Assembly (NCBI GenBank): GCA_043228905.1 | Contig: JBHGNT010000021.1 | Location: forward strand, 9,114,001 to 9,178,000 | Direction: 5' to 3' | From: Azolla caroliniana | Taxonomy: Eukaryota > Polypodiophyta | DNA: 64,000 nt | Shown here: piece by piece, positions 22,158 to 33,186 of the stretch | Layout of the letters: the number at the start of each line of letters is the position of its first letter | How positions within the stretch are numbered: position 1 is the stretch's first letter | Notes under the pieces: generated by a model | What the model was told of the DNA's origin: nothing | Databases searched by the model: none | What the model saw: the letters and a program-made list of their open reading frames with translations, nothing else | Position numbers and translations under genes: made by a program

Positions 22158-22844
22158 TGTTAAACACAGTGCTCGGCCACAACCGAGGAATAGGATCAAC
22201 TCACAGAAAACAAAATGCACGATGCACGAAGACAATAGAGAGAAGAGTGCACAGGATGTTTTGCGTGGAAAACCCTAAATGGGAAAAAACCACGGGAGTC
22301 CTCAAACTCCAACTATCACTATGAACAGAGATGTACAATGGTGAAGCTACAAGGCAACAACCTTGAGCTCACTGTCTTCGCCACAGGCGGCGGTAATACA
22401 CAGAGGCAACGACCTCTTCGTCTCTCTCTCTCGGCTGCTCTCTTCACTCTCTTGCACACATAAGAGTGGCGATACACGATAAGCAACAACAACATTAAAC
22501 TGTTTGCCCTAAGTCATATTTATACACATATGACTTTCGGGCTATTTACAAATATGGCCTCAAGGACCCTTGGCAAACATATTCACAAATATGTCCCCGC
22601 ATCCGGATCTCTCTCCGGGTACATTCGTCATCCGGATCCGGAACCGGGTCTTCATCATCCGGATCCGAAACCGGGTCTTCATCATCCGGATCCGGAACCG
22701 GGTCTTCATCATCCGGCTCCGTAGCCGGGGTCTTCATCATCCGGATCCGGAACCGGGTCTTCATCATCCGGCTCCGGAACCAGGTCTTCATTCCCGATTC
22801 CCGGACATCTGACCATCCCATCCGGAGGGACCGTAATCCCAACA
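22158..22844 (-). repeat. Copia-B1 3' LTR (687 bp)
   Basis: The sense (minus) LTR starts TGTTGGGATTAC and ends GTTTAACA. A TATA box TATAAATATGACTT reads on the minus strand near 22525. About 22618-22800 is a tandem array of a roughly 27 bp GC-rich unit containing CCGGATCCGG, one partial unit longer than in the other LTR. The purine tract AGTGAAGGGGGAGTT lies at 22845-22859 and overlaps the end of the coding region. Confidence 0.93.
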
Positions 22845-22854
22845 AACTCCCCCT

Positions 22855-25800
22855 TCACTTCGGCATGGGATGTCTTTCCAGTCCGACCCTCTTCCGGCAC
22901 GCTTCCAGCTTGTCGGGCGTGAGCACTTTGGTCAGCATATCTGACCCGTTCTCGTCCGTGTGGATCTTCGTCAGCACGAACTCCTGGTCTTCTATCCTTT
23001 CCCGGATCCAGTGATATCTACGCTGGATGTGCTTCGTCCGGGAATGGTAGGCCGCGTTCTTCGCAAGGTGGATGGCACTCTGACTATCGCTGTAGAGCCG
23101 GTACTCCTCCTGCCAGATACCGAGCTCTCTAATGAAGTCCTTCATCCATATTATTTCCTTGCCGGCTTCAACAGCCGCCATGTACTCCGCCTCCGTGGTT
23201 GACAACGCAACCGTCTTCTGCAACCTCGACTGCCACGAAACGGCTCCCCCTGCATATGTCATTACATACCCAGATGTAGACCGGCTGGTATCCGCATCAA
23301 CCGACATGTCCGAATCGGTAAATCCATCGAGTTCGGGCTTACCGGAGCCGAATCGGAGGCACATGTTCGAAGTGCCCTTTAAGTATCGGAGTATCCATTT
23401 GACCGCGTTCCAGTGCTCCTTGTCGGGATTACTCATATACCGGCTCACCACTCCGACTGCGTATCCAATGTCTGGTCGGGTACACACCATTGCGTACATC
23501 AAGCTCCCGACGGCAGAGGCATATGGTATCTTCATCATATCCTCCTTTTCAACTTTTGTCTTGGGACTTTGCTTGCCGGATAACTTGCAGTTTGCCGGGA
23601 GGGTCGATCCGACCAGTCTTGCTTCCGACATGTTGAACCGTTGAAGCACCTTTGTCACGTACTTCTCCTGTGACAGCCACAACTGCTTCTTCCTCCGGTC
23701 CCGGATGATGTGCATCCCTAACATTTGCCTCGCCGGACCCAAGTCCTTCATTGAGAAGGTTCGGTGAAGAGCCTTCTTCAGCATCCGTATCTTGGCCTGG
23801 TCCCGTCCGACGATCAACATGTCGTCCACGTACAGGAGGAGTATTAGAAAGTCTCCTCCTTCGAACTTCTTCACAAACACGCAGTGATCGGACTGGGTTT
23901 TGTGGTACCCTTCGTTGGTCATGAAGGAGTCGAACTTCCGGTACCACTGCCGGGGAGCGTGCTTCAGTCCGTAAAGGCTCTTCTTCAACTGGCATACCAG
24001 GTGCTCCTTCCCTTTCTTCTCGAATCCTTCCGGTTGCTGCATGTAGATTTCTTCTTCGAGGTCACCGTGAAGGAATGCCGTCTTCACGTCCATCTGTTCT
24101 ACCTCGAGGTCCATGCTTGCCGCTATGCTCAGCACCATCCGGATGGAGGTCATCTTCACTACCGGGGCAAATATCTCGTCGAAGTCGACGCCCTTCTTCT
24201 GCTGGAACCCCTTCACCACGATCCTGGCTTTGTATCTCGGGGGGTTTTCGGCATCTCCCGGTTTCAGCTTGAACACCCACTTGTTTCGAAGTGCCCGCTT
24301 TCCTTTCGGCAACTCCACAAGTTCATATGTGTGGTTCTCATGCAGGGAATCCATCTCCTCCTGCATGGCACTTAACCACCTGCGGCTATGGGTGTCAAGC
24401 TTTGCTTCTTCAAAACTCTCCGGCTCCCCCTCGTCGGTTAGCAGCACGTGCTCTGGTTCCGGAAATCTCCGGGGGGCCCTTCTCTCTCCTAGAGGATATC
24501 TCCGTTCCGGAGCTTCGGTAACCGGCTCCTCCGTTTCCTCTTCATCCGAATCCATTCCGGGATCGGGGCCGGTTCCGATATTAGTTTCATCTTCCTTGGC
24601 CGGTTCTGTTTCTTCACCGTCTTCGGCCGGATCCTCGAGTGCTAACCGGTCCCTTGCCGGTCGGGACTGCTCCTCGTAGAGTTGATCCTCACCGGTCGAC
24701 TTGGAGCTCTTCATCTTCTTTTCCGACTCCCAGTCCGCGAGTGTCTTGTCCTCCATGAAGATGATATCACGACTCCGGAATATCTTCTTGTCGACCGGGT
24801 CCCATACTCGGTAGCCGAACTCGTCGTCGCCGTAACCGAGGAATATGCATGGCCGGGTCTTTGGATCTAACTTTCCTCTCCGGTCCTTTGCCACATGCAC
24901 GTATGCGAGACACCCAAACACCTTCAGATGCCGGTAAGACACTTCCTTACCGGTCCACACTCTCTGTGGCGTGTCTCCATCCAGGGGTACTGAGGGTGAT
25001 CTATTTATCACATATGTCGCCGTCGACATTGCCTCAGCCCAAAACCCCTTGGGTAATTTCGCATGCGCCAGCATACTCCGGACCCTCTCCATTATGGTCC
25101 GGTTCATCCTCTCGGCCAGCCCGTTCAGTTCCGGCGTCTTCGGCACAGTAAACTCGAGCCGGATTCCCATCGAACGGCAATACTCCTCAAATTGCCCTCG
25201 GTATTCTCCTCCGTTATCCGCTCGTAGTGCTTTCAGCTTCTTGCCGGATTCTCTTTCCACTGTCGCATGGAGTTCTTTGAAGACGGACAATACTTGGTCC
25301 TTTGTCTTCAACGGTGCCGTCCACAGCTTCCGGCTATGGTCATCTATGAATGTCACGAAGTACTGCGCTCCGCCATGTGACTTCGTTTCTACCTGACACA
25401 CATCAGTGTGTACCAACTCCAATGGTACACTACGTCTCATCGGTGGTCTTGAGCGGAAGGAGGTCCGGTTTTGCTTACCGGCCAGACAGTCGGTACACTT
25501 CCCCAAGTGTACGTGCTTTACCGGTATCAGGTTGTCTTCGGCAAGCCTCTTCATCCCCTTCTCGCTCATGTGGCACAGTCTCTTGTGCCACAGCTCACCG
25601 GCAGTGTCAGCTGCCACGTTCAGCTCCTCCGGACATAGCCGGGAATTCATCAGGTACAGTGTGTTGACCTTCCGGGCCCGAGCCACTATCCGGCTCCCTT
25701 TGCTGAACTTCATTACGCCATTCCGGATGCTACCTGTGTAGCCTTCATCGTCTAGCCTCCCGGCCGAAATCAGGTTCAATCGAACCTCCGGAACGTGTCG

Positions 25801-26928
25801 GACATCCTTCAGCAGCATCTTGCATCCGGTTGATGTCATCAGCCACACGTCTCCTATGCCGGCAATCCGGCATGTACCTTCATTTCCCATCCGGACACAG
25901 CCGTGCTCACCGGCTGTGTAGGATGAGAAGTATTTCTTCTCCGGGGTCAGGTGGAACGACGCTCCGGAATCGACCACCCAGGTCATCTCTTCATCGGCAA
26001 GGTTCAGCTCCCTCTCTTCGGTAATGAGCATTATCTCTTCTTCACTTGCCGCGAGTGCCATCGTTCCTTTCCGGTCCTGCCCTCGCCGATCCGGACCTCT
26101 CCGGTCCGTGGCTCCCCGGTATGCACCGTTTCGCTCCGGTGACTTCTTCGAATCGGTACCGTCGGTTCCGTTGTCTTTCCGGAAATGCCGACAGTTCTTC
26201 TGGAAGTGCCCCGGCTTCCCACAGTAGAAGCATGTAGGTCTTCCCCTCGACTGCGACCGTGTCCCCGACTTCTCTCGTCTTTGCGGACTCCGGTTCCGTT
26301 GTCTTCCCCGTTCCGATTCGGTAAGCAGCGCCTTCGAGTCGGAGGCCGGTTCTTTATCTCTCCGACGCGCTTCTTCATTTAGAATACTTGTCTTTACCGT
26401 TAGTAAAAACAAGTTCTCTTCCTTACAGGAGGTGCTGAGAGTAACTACCAAGTTCTCCCAGCTCTCCGGAAGGGTACACATCAGCATGATGGCTTGCATT
26501 GCGTCATCCAACGGGAACTTGATCGCCGCAAGCTGGTTCACGAATCCCATGAACGTGCTGACGTGTTCGACCATGCTCTCGCCGTCCCGGTACTTAAGGT
26601 TCACTATCTTCCTCATCAGGGAGGTCCGGGTCAGAGCATTCTTCCTCTCATACAGTCCGGACAGCTTCTGCCACATCTCATAGGCGTTCATATCGTTCGC
26701 CACATGTTGTAGAACACTTACATCGACATATTGCCGGATCGTCGCTACGGCTTTCCGGTTCAGGAGCTTCCACTCCGACTCTATTACCCCCTTGGGTGTC
26801 TCGGCATTGTCGATCGGTTCGTACAGGTCTCGGACGATGAGAAGGTCTTCCATCTTTATCTTCCAGTCGGCGTAGTTCTGTGAGTTCAACACCATCATGC
26901 CCGGAGGCCCACTATCGCCGCCTTCCAT
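22855..26928 (-). CDS. Copia-B1 Gag-Pol polyprotein, full length
   Basis: A single 1357-residue polyprotein starts with ATG 17 bases after the primer-binding site. The order is Gag (residues 1-230); zinc knuckle CFYCGKPGHFQKNC (233-246); protease DSGAS (320-324); HHCC integrase zinc region (about 445-490); integrase core with HTDV, FIDDHS and the Glu of PELNGLAE (about 505-605); RT (about 860-1110, with QMDVKTAFLHGDL and catalytic YVDD); RNase H (about 1220-1340, with TDSD and STTEAEY). It ends near HPMPK. Every domain has its key residues and there is no stop or frameshift. The polyprotein would be cut by its own protease. It shares family with Copia-B2 (60421-64000) and the fragment at 51747-52035. 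Confidence 0.96.
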   Translation of the reverse strand: MEGGDSGPPGMMVLNSQNYADWKIKMEDLLIVRDLYEPIDNAETPKGVIESEWKLLNRKAVATIRQYVDVSVLQHVANDMNAYEMWQKLSGLYERKNALTRTSLMRKIVNLKYRDGESMVEHVSTFMGFVNQLAAIKFPLDDAMQAIMLMCTLPESWENLVVTLSTSCKEENLFLLTVKTSILNEEARRRDKEPASDSKALLTESERGRQRNRSPQRREKSGTRSQSRGRPTCFYCGKPGHFQKNCRHFRKDNGTDGTDSKKSPERNGAYRGATDRRGPDRRGQDRKGTMALAASEEEIMLITEERELNLADEEMTWVVDSGASFHLTPEKKYFSSYTAGEHGCVRMGNEGTCRIAGIGDVWLMTSTGCKMLLKDVRHVPEVRLNLISAGRLDDEGYTGSIRNGVMKFSKGSRIVARARKVNTLYLMNSRLCPEELNVAADTAGELWHKRLCHMSEKGMKRLAEDNLIPVKHVHLGKCTDCLAGKQNRTSFRSRPPMRRSVPLELVHTDVCQVETKSHGGAQYFVTFIDDHSRKLWTAPLKTKDQVLSVFKELHATVERESGKKLKALRADNGGEYRGQFEEYCRSMGIRLEFTVPKTPELNGLAERMNRTIMERVRSMLAHAKLPKGFWAEAMSTATYVINRSPSVPLDGDTPQRVWTGKEVSYRHLKVFGCLAYVHVAKDRRGKLDPKTRPCIFLGYGDDEFGYRVWDPVDKKIFRSRDIIFMEDKTLADWESEKKMKSSKSTGEDQLYEEQSRPARDRLALEDPAEDGEETEPAKEDETNIGTGPDPGMDSDEEETEEPVTEAPERRYPLGERRAPRRFPEPEHVLLTDEGEPESFEEAKLDTHSRRWLSAMQEEMDSLHENHTYELVELPKGKRALRNKWVFKLKPGDAENPPRYKARIVVKGFQQKKGVDFDEIFAPVVKMTSIRMVLSIAASMDLEVEQMDVKTAFLHGDLEEEIYMQQPEGFEKKGKEHLVCQLKKSLYGLKHAPRQWYRKFDSFMTNEGYHKTQSDHCVFVKKFEGGDFLILLLYVDDMLIVGRDQAKIRMLKKALHRTFSMKDLGPARQMLGMHIIRDRRKKQLWLSQEKYVTKVLQRFNMSEARLVGSTLPANCKLSGKQSPKTKVEKEDMMKIPYASAVGSLMYAMVCTRPDIGYAVGVVSRYMSNPDKEHWNAVKWILRYLKGTSNMCLRFGSGKPELDGFTDSDMSVDADTSRSTSGYVMTYAGGAVSWQSRLQKTVALSTTEAEYMAAVEAGKEIIWMKDFIRELGIWQEEYRLYSDSQSAIHLAKNAAYHSRTKHIQRRYHWIRERIEDQEFVLTKIHTDENGSDMLTKVLTPDKLEACRKRVGLERHPMPK

Positions 26929-26944
26929 TTTCTGTGTTACCGTC

Positions 26945-26956
26945 GCTCTGATACCA
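26945..26956 (-). promoter_or_regulatory. Copia-B1 primer-binding site, initiator tRNA-Met
   Basis: On the minus strand TGGTATCAGAGC follows the 5' LTR after three bases. This is the standard primer-binding site of plant copia elements. Confidence 0.93.
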
Positions 26957-26959
26957 CTT

Positions 26960-27612
26960 TGTTAAACACAGTGCTCGGCCACAACCGAGGAATAGGATCA
27001 ACTCACAGAAAACAAAATGCACGATGCACGAAGACAATAGAGAGAAGAGTGCACAGGATGTTTTGCGTGGAAAACCCTAAATGGGAAAAAACCATGGGAG
27101 TCCTCAAACTCCAACTATCACTATGAACAGAGATGTACAATGGTGAAGCTACAAGGCAACAACCTTGAGCTCACTGTCTTCGCCACAGGCGGCGGTAATA
27201 CACAAAGGCAACGACCTCTTCGTCTCTCTCTCTCGGCTGCTCTCTTCACTCTCTTGCACACATAAGAGTGGCGATACACGATAAGCAACAACAACATTAA
27301 ACTGTTTGCCCTAAGTCATATTTATACACATATGACTTTCGGGCTATTTACAAATATGGCCTCAAGGACCCTTGGCAAACATATTCACAAATATGTCATC
27401 CGGATCCGGAACCGGGTCTTCATCATCCGGATCCGAAACCGGGTCTTCATCATCCGGATCCGGAACCGGGTCTTCATCATCCGGCTCCGTAGCCGGGGTC
27501 TTCATCATCCGGATCCGGAACCGGGTCTTCATCATCCGGCTCCGGAACCGGGTCTTCATTCCCGATTCCCGGACATCCGACCATCCCATCCGGAGGGACC
27601 GTAATCCCAACA
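26960..27612 (-). repeat. Copia-B1 5' LTR (653 bp)
   Basis: It is near-identical to 22158-22844 but lacks about 34 bp at the start of the GC-rich tandem array. The minus-strand TATA box near 27325 drives element transcription. Confidence 0.93.
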
Positions 27613-28635
27613 CATTTGAAGTGGATGGTTGGCGGGTAAGTCGGGTGTAGCTCATCTCGATGTCGAATCACTAAGTGCATCTGGCAACTCTCGCATGTGG
27701 TCACAGACTGGTGCACATCACGGTACTGGCTAGGCCACCAATACTTGTCCTTCAGTTTTTTGAACGTGGCCCACGTCCCACGGTGTCCGGCCCAAGGACT
27801 CTCGTGATACGCCATTAGCAATGCTTCTTGCTCTTCCTTCCCTGCCACTACACGGAGTGGAACGCCGCCTCACTTTTTCGGGTGCCTCCATATATTCCCG
27901 TCCCGCAGGAAGAATTAGTATGCCTTCTTCCGGATCCGGTTAGCCTCTTCCTTTGTCCATGCCGGGTCCGGCATCAACTTTAGGAACTTGCCGATCTGGA
28001 GCCACTCCCCGTTGTACTCACCTTCGTAAAATTCATTTAGCGCCAGAGTGCTCCCTGCCCTCATTGTCACATAAGCCAACTCAAAGAATTCTACGCCGAC
28101 CTCCTCTTCCTCGGAAACCATGTCGTCTTCGTCATCAAACCGCGCTCTCGAAAGCATGTCGGCCATGGCGTTGTCCTTCCCGGAGATGTGCCATATCTCT
28201 CGATTCAGGGACTTATTGTACGCGATCCACCTGAGCATCGCTAGGTCTGGTGTCGCGCATCTAGAAACCATACCGACGATCGCTAATCAGTCCGTCTCGA
28301 TTATCACCTTCGTCCCGATCAAGTAGTCCTTGTCGGCCTTGACCGCCGAAACGATACCCTAGAGTTTGTGTTTAACCTAGGCATATCCTCTCTGCCGCTC
28401 ACTAAGTACCTTTGCTCCGAACCGGATGGGAAACCTCGTGCCGTTTCCGTCCTCCTGGTTGACCACCCATCCTATCCTAGTCGGGCTCGTGTCTACGGCT
28501 ACGTAAATCGGGACCTCCTTACCGTAAACCACTTTCCAGAGTGTCGATGCCACGATAAGCGCTTATTTCAATATCCGTACGACTGTGTATGTTCCCCGCT
28601 CCACTCGAACTTGCGCCCTTTCTTCAACAACCCGC
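27613..28635 (-). pseudogene. G2b RNase H and integrase zinc region
   Basis: The minus strand continues G2b pol: the end of RT (LLKKGRKFEW near 28610), RNase H with stops and frameshifts, an open stretch at 28271-27915 (GKDNAMADMLSRARF), and the integrase zinc site (WAGHRGTWATFKKL to CESCQMH) at 27848-27614. It is bounded by Copia-B1 and by the solo LTR at 28636. The decay is heavier than in G2a. Confidence 0.8.
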
Positions 28636-29411
28636 TGTCGTGAAGAATTTCGGCCAGAGGAGGAAACCGGGAAATATGGGCTACATTGGCGGGGTGCACC
28701 ATGTGCACTCACCCTCGTGTAATTGTGTGAATAATAGGAGTTAAGTCGGGATGAAGAATCCCATGTAAATCGGGATTTATCCCACATTGTAATGCATCCC
28801 TCTCCTTGTTCTATAAAAGGAAGGGATGGTCCCTTGTAAAAGGGTTGCCCATTTTGTATTAGTAGGGTATAACGTTAGATGGAGAGACGTTCTCTCTTCC
28901 TCTCTCTCTCTCTCTTGTTTTAGGGTTTCTTCTTCTTGCTCTCCTCTGCTTCTTCTTCTTCGTCCTTCTGTGCGTCGAGCCTTGGCATCTAGCGTTCCGG
29001 TTTTCTGCCCTGTACTCTGTGCAAGACCCCGCTCGGCGCGACAAGCCCGAGAGCTCCCTGACCGGCGGCTTGGCAGTAGACAACGGTTGTATCTCATGCG
29101 ACCTAGGTCAGGCTTGAAGTCGGTGTTGAATCTTGTTGTCTTGTAAATACATATACATTTGGTTGTGCATATTCGGGTCTTTGTTGGTGTGCGTGTGTGT
29201 GTCTTACTGTTTCTTTCTTGCTTATGTACATGTTCGTGCGAGAGTCAATGTTGCGTGCCTGCTCTCTCTCTCTCTCTCCCTTCGGTTGCTTCCGGTGTGC
29301 TCCTAGGGTGCCCCAGAAAAGGTGAAGCACGACTTCCTACGCTCCGTCACTCCCTAGTCCAAGACCCCCGTGGTCCCGCCTTTCTCCACGCACGCGCGAA
29401 ACTTTGTGACA
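28636..29411 (+). repeat. G2-group solo LTR (776 bp) in G2b RT
   Basis: It starts TGTCGTGAAG and ends TTGTGACA. The end region (CAAGACCCCCGTGGTCCCGCC) matches the G2a LTR end, and a CTATAAAAGG box is near 28811. The flanks are CCGC (28632-28635) and CCGT (29412-29415), a 4-bp duplication with one change. The RT frame of G2b continues across it, so it is a solo LTR left by recombination. Confidence 0.85.
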
Positions 29412-30685
29412 CCGTAGAGCGGCTCCGTGACATGTGCGTAGTGCGGAATCCAGATGTGGTAGAACGCGCATGCACCCAAGAACTTCCGGACTTCCGTAAC
29501 CGACTTGCAGTCTTCCTTCATTGCAAAGATGGCTTCTACCTTTGCCGGGGATGGTTTCCGGCCATAAGGTCCGCACAGGTGACCGACGACCATGATCTTT
29601 GACTGCCCGAAAGCCGATTTCTCTCCGGAGAAGGTGAAACGCACACTCTCGAGTCTCTGTAGCACCTTCTCGTAGTCGTTGATGTGGTTTGCCACAAATC
29701 TCCGGCAACCATTTGGCCCAACCGATTCGTCCTCATCTTCCACTAGGCATCCTTTGATCGGGATGTCATCCAAGAATGGCATGGTGATGTCTGGGATGCA
29801 ATCCCTCAGCACTTTGTTCATCGCATTCACCATGTGCGCCACCAAGTTGGTCCCTCCTTGCGGTACACATCCACACTAGGCCGTGAGGAGTCCACATCGT
29901 CGTAATATCCCTGCTCTCCACGTCTAGTTGGAACTGATCGTACCTCGAGTATAGGTCACCGACCGAATAGATCGACCTTCCGGCGTAGGCCTCCGTGAAC
30001 TCGTCAATGGTCGATCCAATTCCTACGTTCCGAATGGTCACTTTATTGACCAGCCGCAGGTCCTGAATGAAGCGCATCGTGTCGTTCTTCTTCGGCACGG
30101 TAAACCACCGATTCGAATACGGGGCACTTGATGGCTTGAGGATGCCCATCTCCACCTTCTGCTTCAACAACTCCATCAATTTCGGGATGTGAGCTCTTGG
30201 TACCAAAATCGGCTTGAGATTTCATGGCACATGTGGTACCCTGAAAATCACCATTGGTTCCACGATCGTCGGGTCTATGGACCCGATCTCCTCTAGTTAG
30301 AATGCGAAGGCCTTCTCGTGCCTTCCGAGCATTCTCCGAAACCGCTCCTCCTCCACTGGCAGTAGAAAGCCACCCCCATCAACCTTGAGCTCTCATAGCG
30401 TTTTGTCGGTGAACCGGTGTCCTATGCCGGCCGGATTCCGCAAACTTGGGTCCATTCCTCGCTGCCCTCCGATAAGGGTGTCGCGACTAGCCTCACCTTC
30501 CAGTCCATAGTCTTGTACCTCGTATCCGCGTGGGCCATCCGATCCAACTCAACCCTTTCCTCGAAATCGGTAATGACTTCGTACATATCCACCGAGTTAA
30601 TTGGAATCACCTGGTCTTCACTGAGGCCTTCTTCAATCACCTTTCCTATTTCCCCCCGGGTTTTGTCGAAAGAGACCACCTCCAT
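29412..30685 (-). pseudogene. G2b reverse transcriptase
   Basis: The minus strand reads VPRAHIPKLMELLKQKV (near 30200) through SAPYSNRWFTVPKKN, GDLYSRYDQFQL and, after a frameshift near 29870, NAMNKVLRDCIPDITMPFLDD (catalytic FLDD near 29765) to HYAHVTEPLYG at 29412. The linker frame 30685-30422 precedes it. It is about 85 percent like G2a by eye and broken. Confidence 0.82.
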
Positions 30686-30858
30686 GGCGTTGCTAATTTC
30701 TTCGTCGGGGCTAAGGACTCCGCACTCTCTGAAACGCTCCTCGGTCCTCTTCTTCTCCTAGCCACTGATGTCGGCTATCGTACAACCTCCAATGTCAGAG
30801 ACCCAAAACTTCCTACCTATAGTACAAAACTTCCTTCCTATGGTACACTTGTGGGGTT

Positions 30859-31560
30859 CTACCGGAGTGTCCGGACTATCGCGGCCCCACGCCTTGATAG
30901 CCCTCTCTGAAAATCCCCTTCGCTATCCCCATCGAGGATCTCGCGATTACTCTCCTGATTCAGTCGCACTGTCAGAAATTGGACGGAGTGTCGCCCATCT
31001 TGGCTCTTCATGCATGCGTACGCCGAACCGTTATCCAGCACCTTTGTCTCCATGCGTGCCACCATAATGTACGGTTCGCCGAATATCACCGGGGATGTCT
31101 CCTGCATGAAGAAGTGTTGATCAATCTCGACATCGTCGATTTTCACATGTACATTCGGGTAGGCCACATGCAACTCCTCCGTGGCGCACGTCGCCGCGTG
31201 TATCTTCCACCCGTGCTTGGTGTTGATGGGCCACTTTCCCTTCTTATAGAAGTCCATAGACTTCAAATTGATCTCCGACCCGTGGTTGATCAGTGCCATT
31301 ACCAGCTCCTGGATGTCTCCGAACCGAACAGGGGTTTCCGTAGTAGCCCTTGCCCAGTGCAACTTCAAATAGTGGCTCTCCACCAACTCGTCTTCTAGGG
31401 CCACGTCCTCCAGGTGCGTTGTTCGCACCTCCATGGGCTTCTCCAGTTCCGGCTCCGTCGAGAGCCGTTTCCGCTTCACCAAGTCCATGATGGAATCATG
31501 GAACTCCTTCTTTGCAATCCCAAGCATCTCCCTCAGCGACAACTCCACCTTGCTATCAAG
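30859..31560 (-). pseudogene. G2b protease
   Basis: The minus-strand frame is uninterrupted from about 31548 to 30859 and aligns along its length with the G2a protease. The catalytic Asp of ALVDHGSE is Asn here (ALINHGSE), so no activity is expected although the frame is open. The bases 30686-30858 are degenerate linker. Confidence 0.78.
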
Positions 31561-31669
31561 AATCCGTTCCTCGAGGACCTTCTGCAGGTCCGTCGTCCTC
31601 TCAATCTCCGTGCTCAGCCGGTAACCGGCCGGCTTCGTTCTATCCGGTGCGCCGGGGTTACCGGCATCA

Positions 31670-33141
31670 TTCTACTTCAGCCCAAACCAGGTCTCATACC
31701 GTTGGGAGGGTTCAGCCCCTTCGGTCTTTCCCGCATGCTTGTCTTCTACCAGAACCTCATAGTTCTGGCACGCCGCTTCCATGAATCCGGTTTTCTCCTC
31801 GATTCGGTCATCCCATCCGGTAACCTCTTGAATCCACTTCTCCGCACGGTCCGCTTCTTCCTTCCTCAGCCATACACCGGTGAGGCCTTCTAGCACCAAC
31901 GGCCAGAATCCGGAGACCTTCCTCTTTTGGCCTTCATCGCTTCCGACCCGGATTCCTGCCGACGCCAAGTAGTGGATGGCCTCCGCATGGCGTGCCACCG
32001 CTTCTTCTATCAGTCACTTCATTCCTCCGCGCCCGGTATTCAGCTCCAAGGTTCTCTAAGTGTCGTCGGCGTGCACTCGCCCGTTCCACAAATACACCAC
32101 ATTGCTTCTAAGCACATCTGCAAAATCCGCGCACTCTTTTCGAAAGTGGCTGACCGCGCCCGGTATTCAACTCCATGGCTCTCTAGGTGTCGTCGGCGTG
32201 CACTCGCCCGTTCCACAAATACACCTCATTGCTTCTAAGCACGCCTGCAAAATCCGCGCACTCTTTCCGAAAGATGCCGACCACGTCGCACCACATCCAC
32301 CACTACCCAGTCGGAGGCCTCCGGTCGCGAGATTGTTCGCCGTTGTCTCTCCGCGCCTATGCGATCTCCAGATCGCGCACCATTTGCGTCAGCTCTTCCA
32401 GAGCCAGTCCTCTGAATGGGCCTTTGACCACGCCGGTCGAGGTTGAGCTTGTCTCAAGCCAATCCTGGGTTTCCTCCTTTCATGCCGGTGAAGGTTCCTC
32501 AAACTTCCTTGCCAGAACTGGTCTTGCCGTCGACGAACCCTCGTCGCCCCATTCACGCCATTTATCGAAACGGCTGCAAACTCTTTTTACCACGCCCCAG
32601 TCGGCCGTTAGCCCGTCATCTGTCTCCAGCAGAAGACCCAATTGCTCCCGGTCTTGCACGTCTACTGCTTTGACGAACAATAAGACACGGCTCATGTCTA
32701 GCATGGTCCTGTCCAGTGTCAAGAGCCACGAGAAGCATTCCTCAAACTCCCGGCGTTCCTCCCCTTTCCGGGGTTCTCCACCCACTCCATGAAGTCCCAC
32801 TTCGATAAACAAAGCACGTCATCAAGCTCGTACTTCTCGAGGAGCTGACCTTCGAATTCTCCCCAGGTCCGACACCTAGCCTATACCTCAAGCACCTCTA
32901 CGTGGATGCCTGGCGTTGCCACCCAAGGGAATCCGGCCAGTCGCCTGTCCTCCGAGATGTCCATCATCAGCATCTCGGCTCGGTAGGCCTCTAAATAGCT
33001 CATGGAGTTTTTCCCGCTGAACCGGCCTATTCTATTGACAATCGCTTCGATGGTCCTGTTGAGGGCGATTCTGTTGTCACAAGCACTTACTATCTGATCA
33101 ACAGCTATCGCCATGGCTTCGGCCAGCTCTAATCCCCTCAT
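31670..33141 (-). pseudogene. G2b gag with 127 bp tandem duplication
   Basis: It starts MRGLELAEAMAIAVDQI at 33141 on the minus strand and aligns with G2a Gag (GRFSGKNSMSYLEAYRAEM). A TAG ends the first stretch at 32881; the frame continues to about 32480 and, degraded, through the zinc-knuckle zone. There, 32028-32154 is repeated at 32155-32281 with small changes. The distal part (LVLEGLTGVWLRKEEADRAEKW) is open from 31998 to about 31680. Confidence 0.8.
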
Positions 33142-33164
33142 CTTTGACTCCTTTGCCGCATTGC

Positions 33165-33182
33165 TTCACGTCGGGTTCACCA
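33165..33182 (-). promoter_or_regulatory. G2b primer-binding site
   Basis: On the minus strand TGGTGAACCCGACGTGAA follows the 5' LTR (33187) after four bases. It is the same 18-mer as in G2a and TR-GAG. Confidence 0.78.
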
Positions 33183-33186
33183 AATA

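Larger units (their letters stand above)
22158..27612 (-). mobile_element. Copia-B1: intact, young Ty1/copia element
   Basis: The minus-strand element has LTRs at both ends, a perfect 5-bp target duplication CATTT (22153-22157 and 27613-27617), a primer-binding site for initiator tRNA-Met, one uninterrupted 1357-residue polyprotein, and a purine tract before the 3' LTR. The LTRs differ by about four bases and one 34 bp length change in a tandem repeat. The target is the G2b integrase. All parts needed for autonomous transposition appear present. Confidence 0.96.

Noticed and set aside
22618-22800. Regular repeats of about 27 bp, possible CRISPR-like array
   Set aside because: There are no unique spacers, the genome is eukaryotic, and the array is within an LTR and duplicated in the other LTR.
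22546-22845. ORFs encoding PDDEDPVPD repeats in the Copia-B1 LTRs
   Set aside because: The 27 bp LTR tandem repeat is a multiple of three and so opens frames by chance; it lies in the promoter region of the LTR.
23132-26712. Many plus-strand ORFs opposite the Copia-B1 polyprotein
   Set aside because: They are shadows of a full-length open minus-strand polyprotein with all copia domains.
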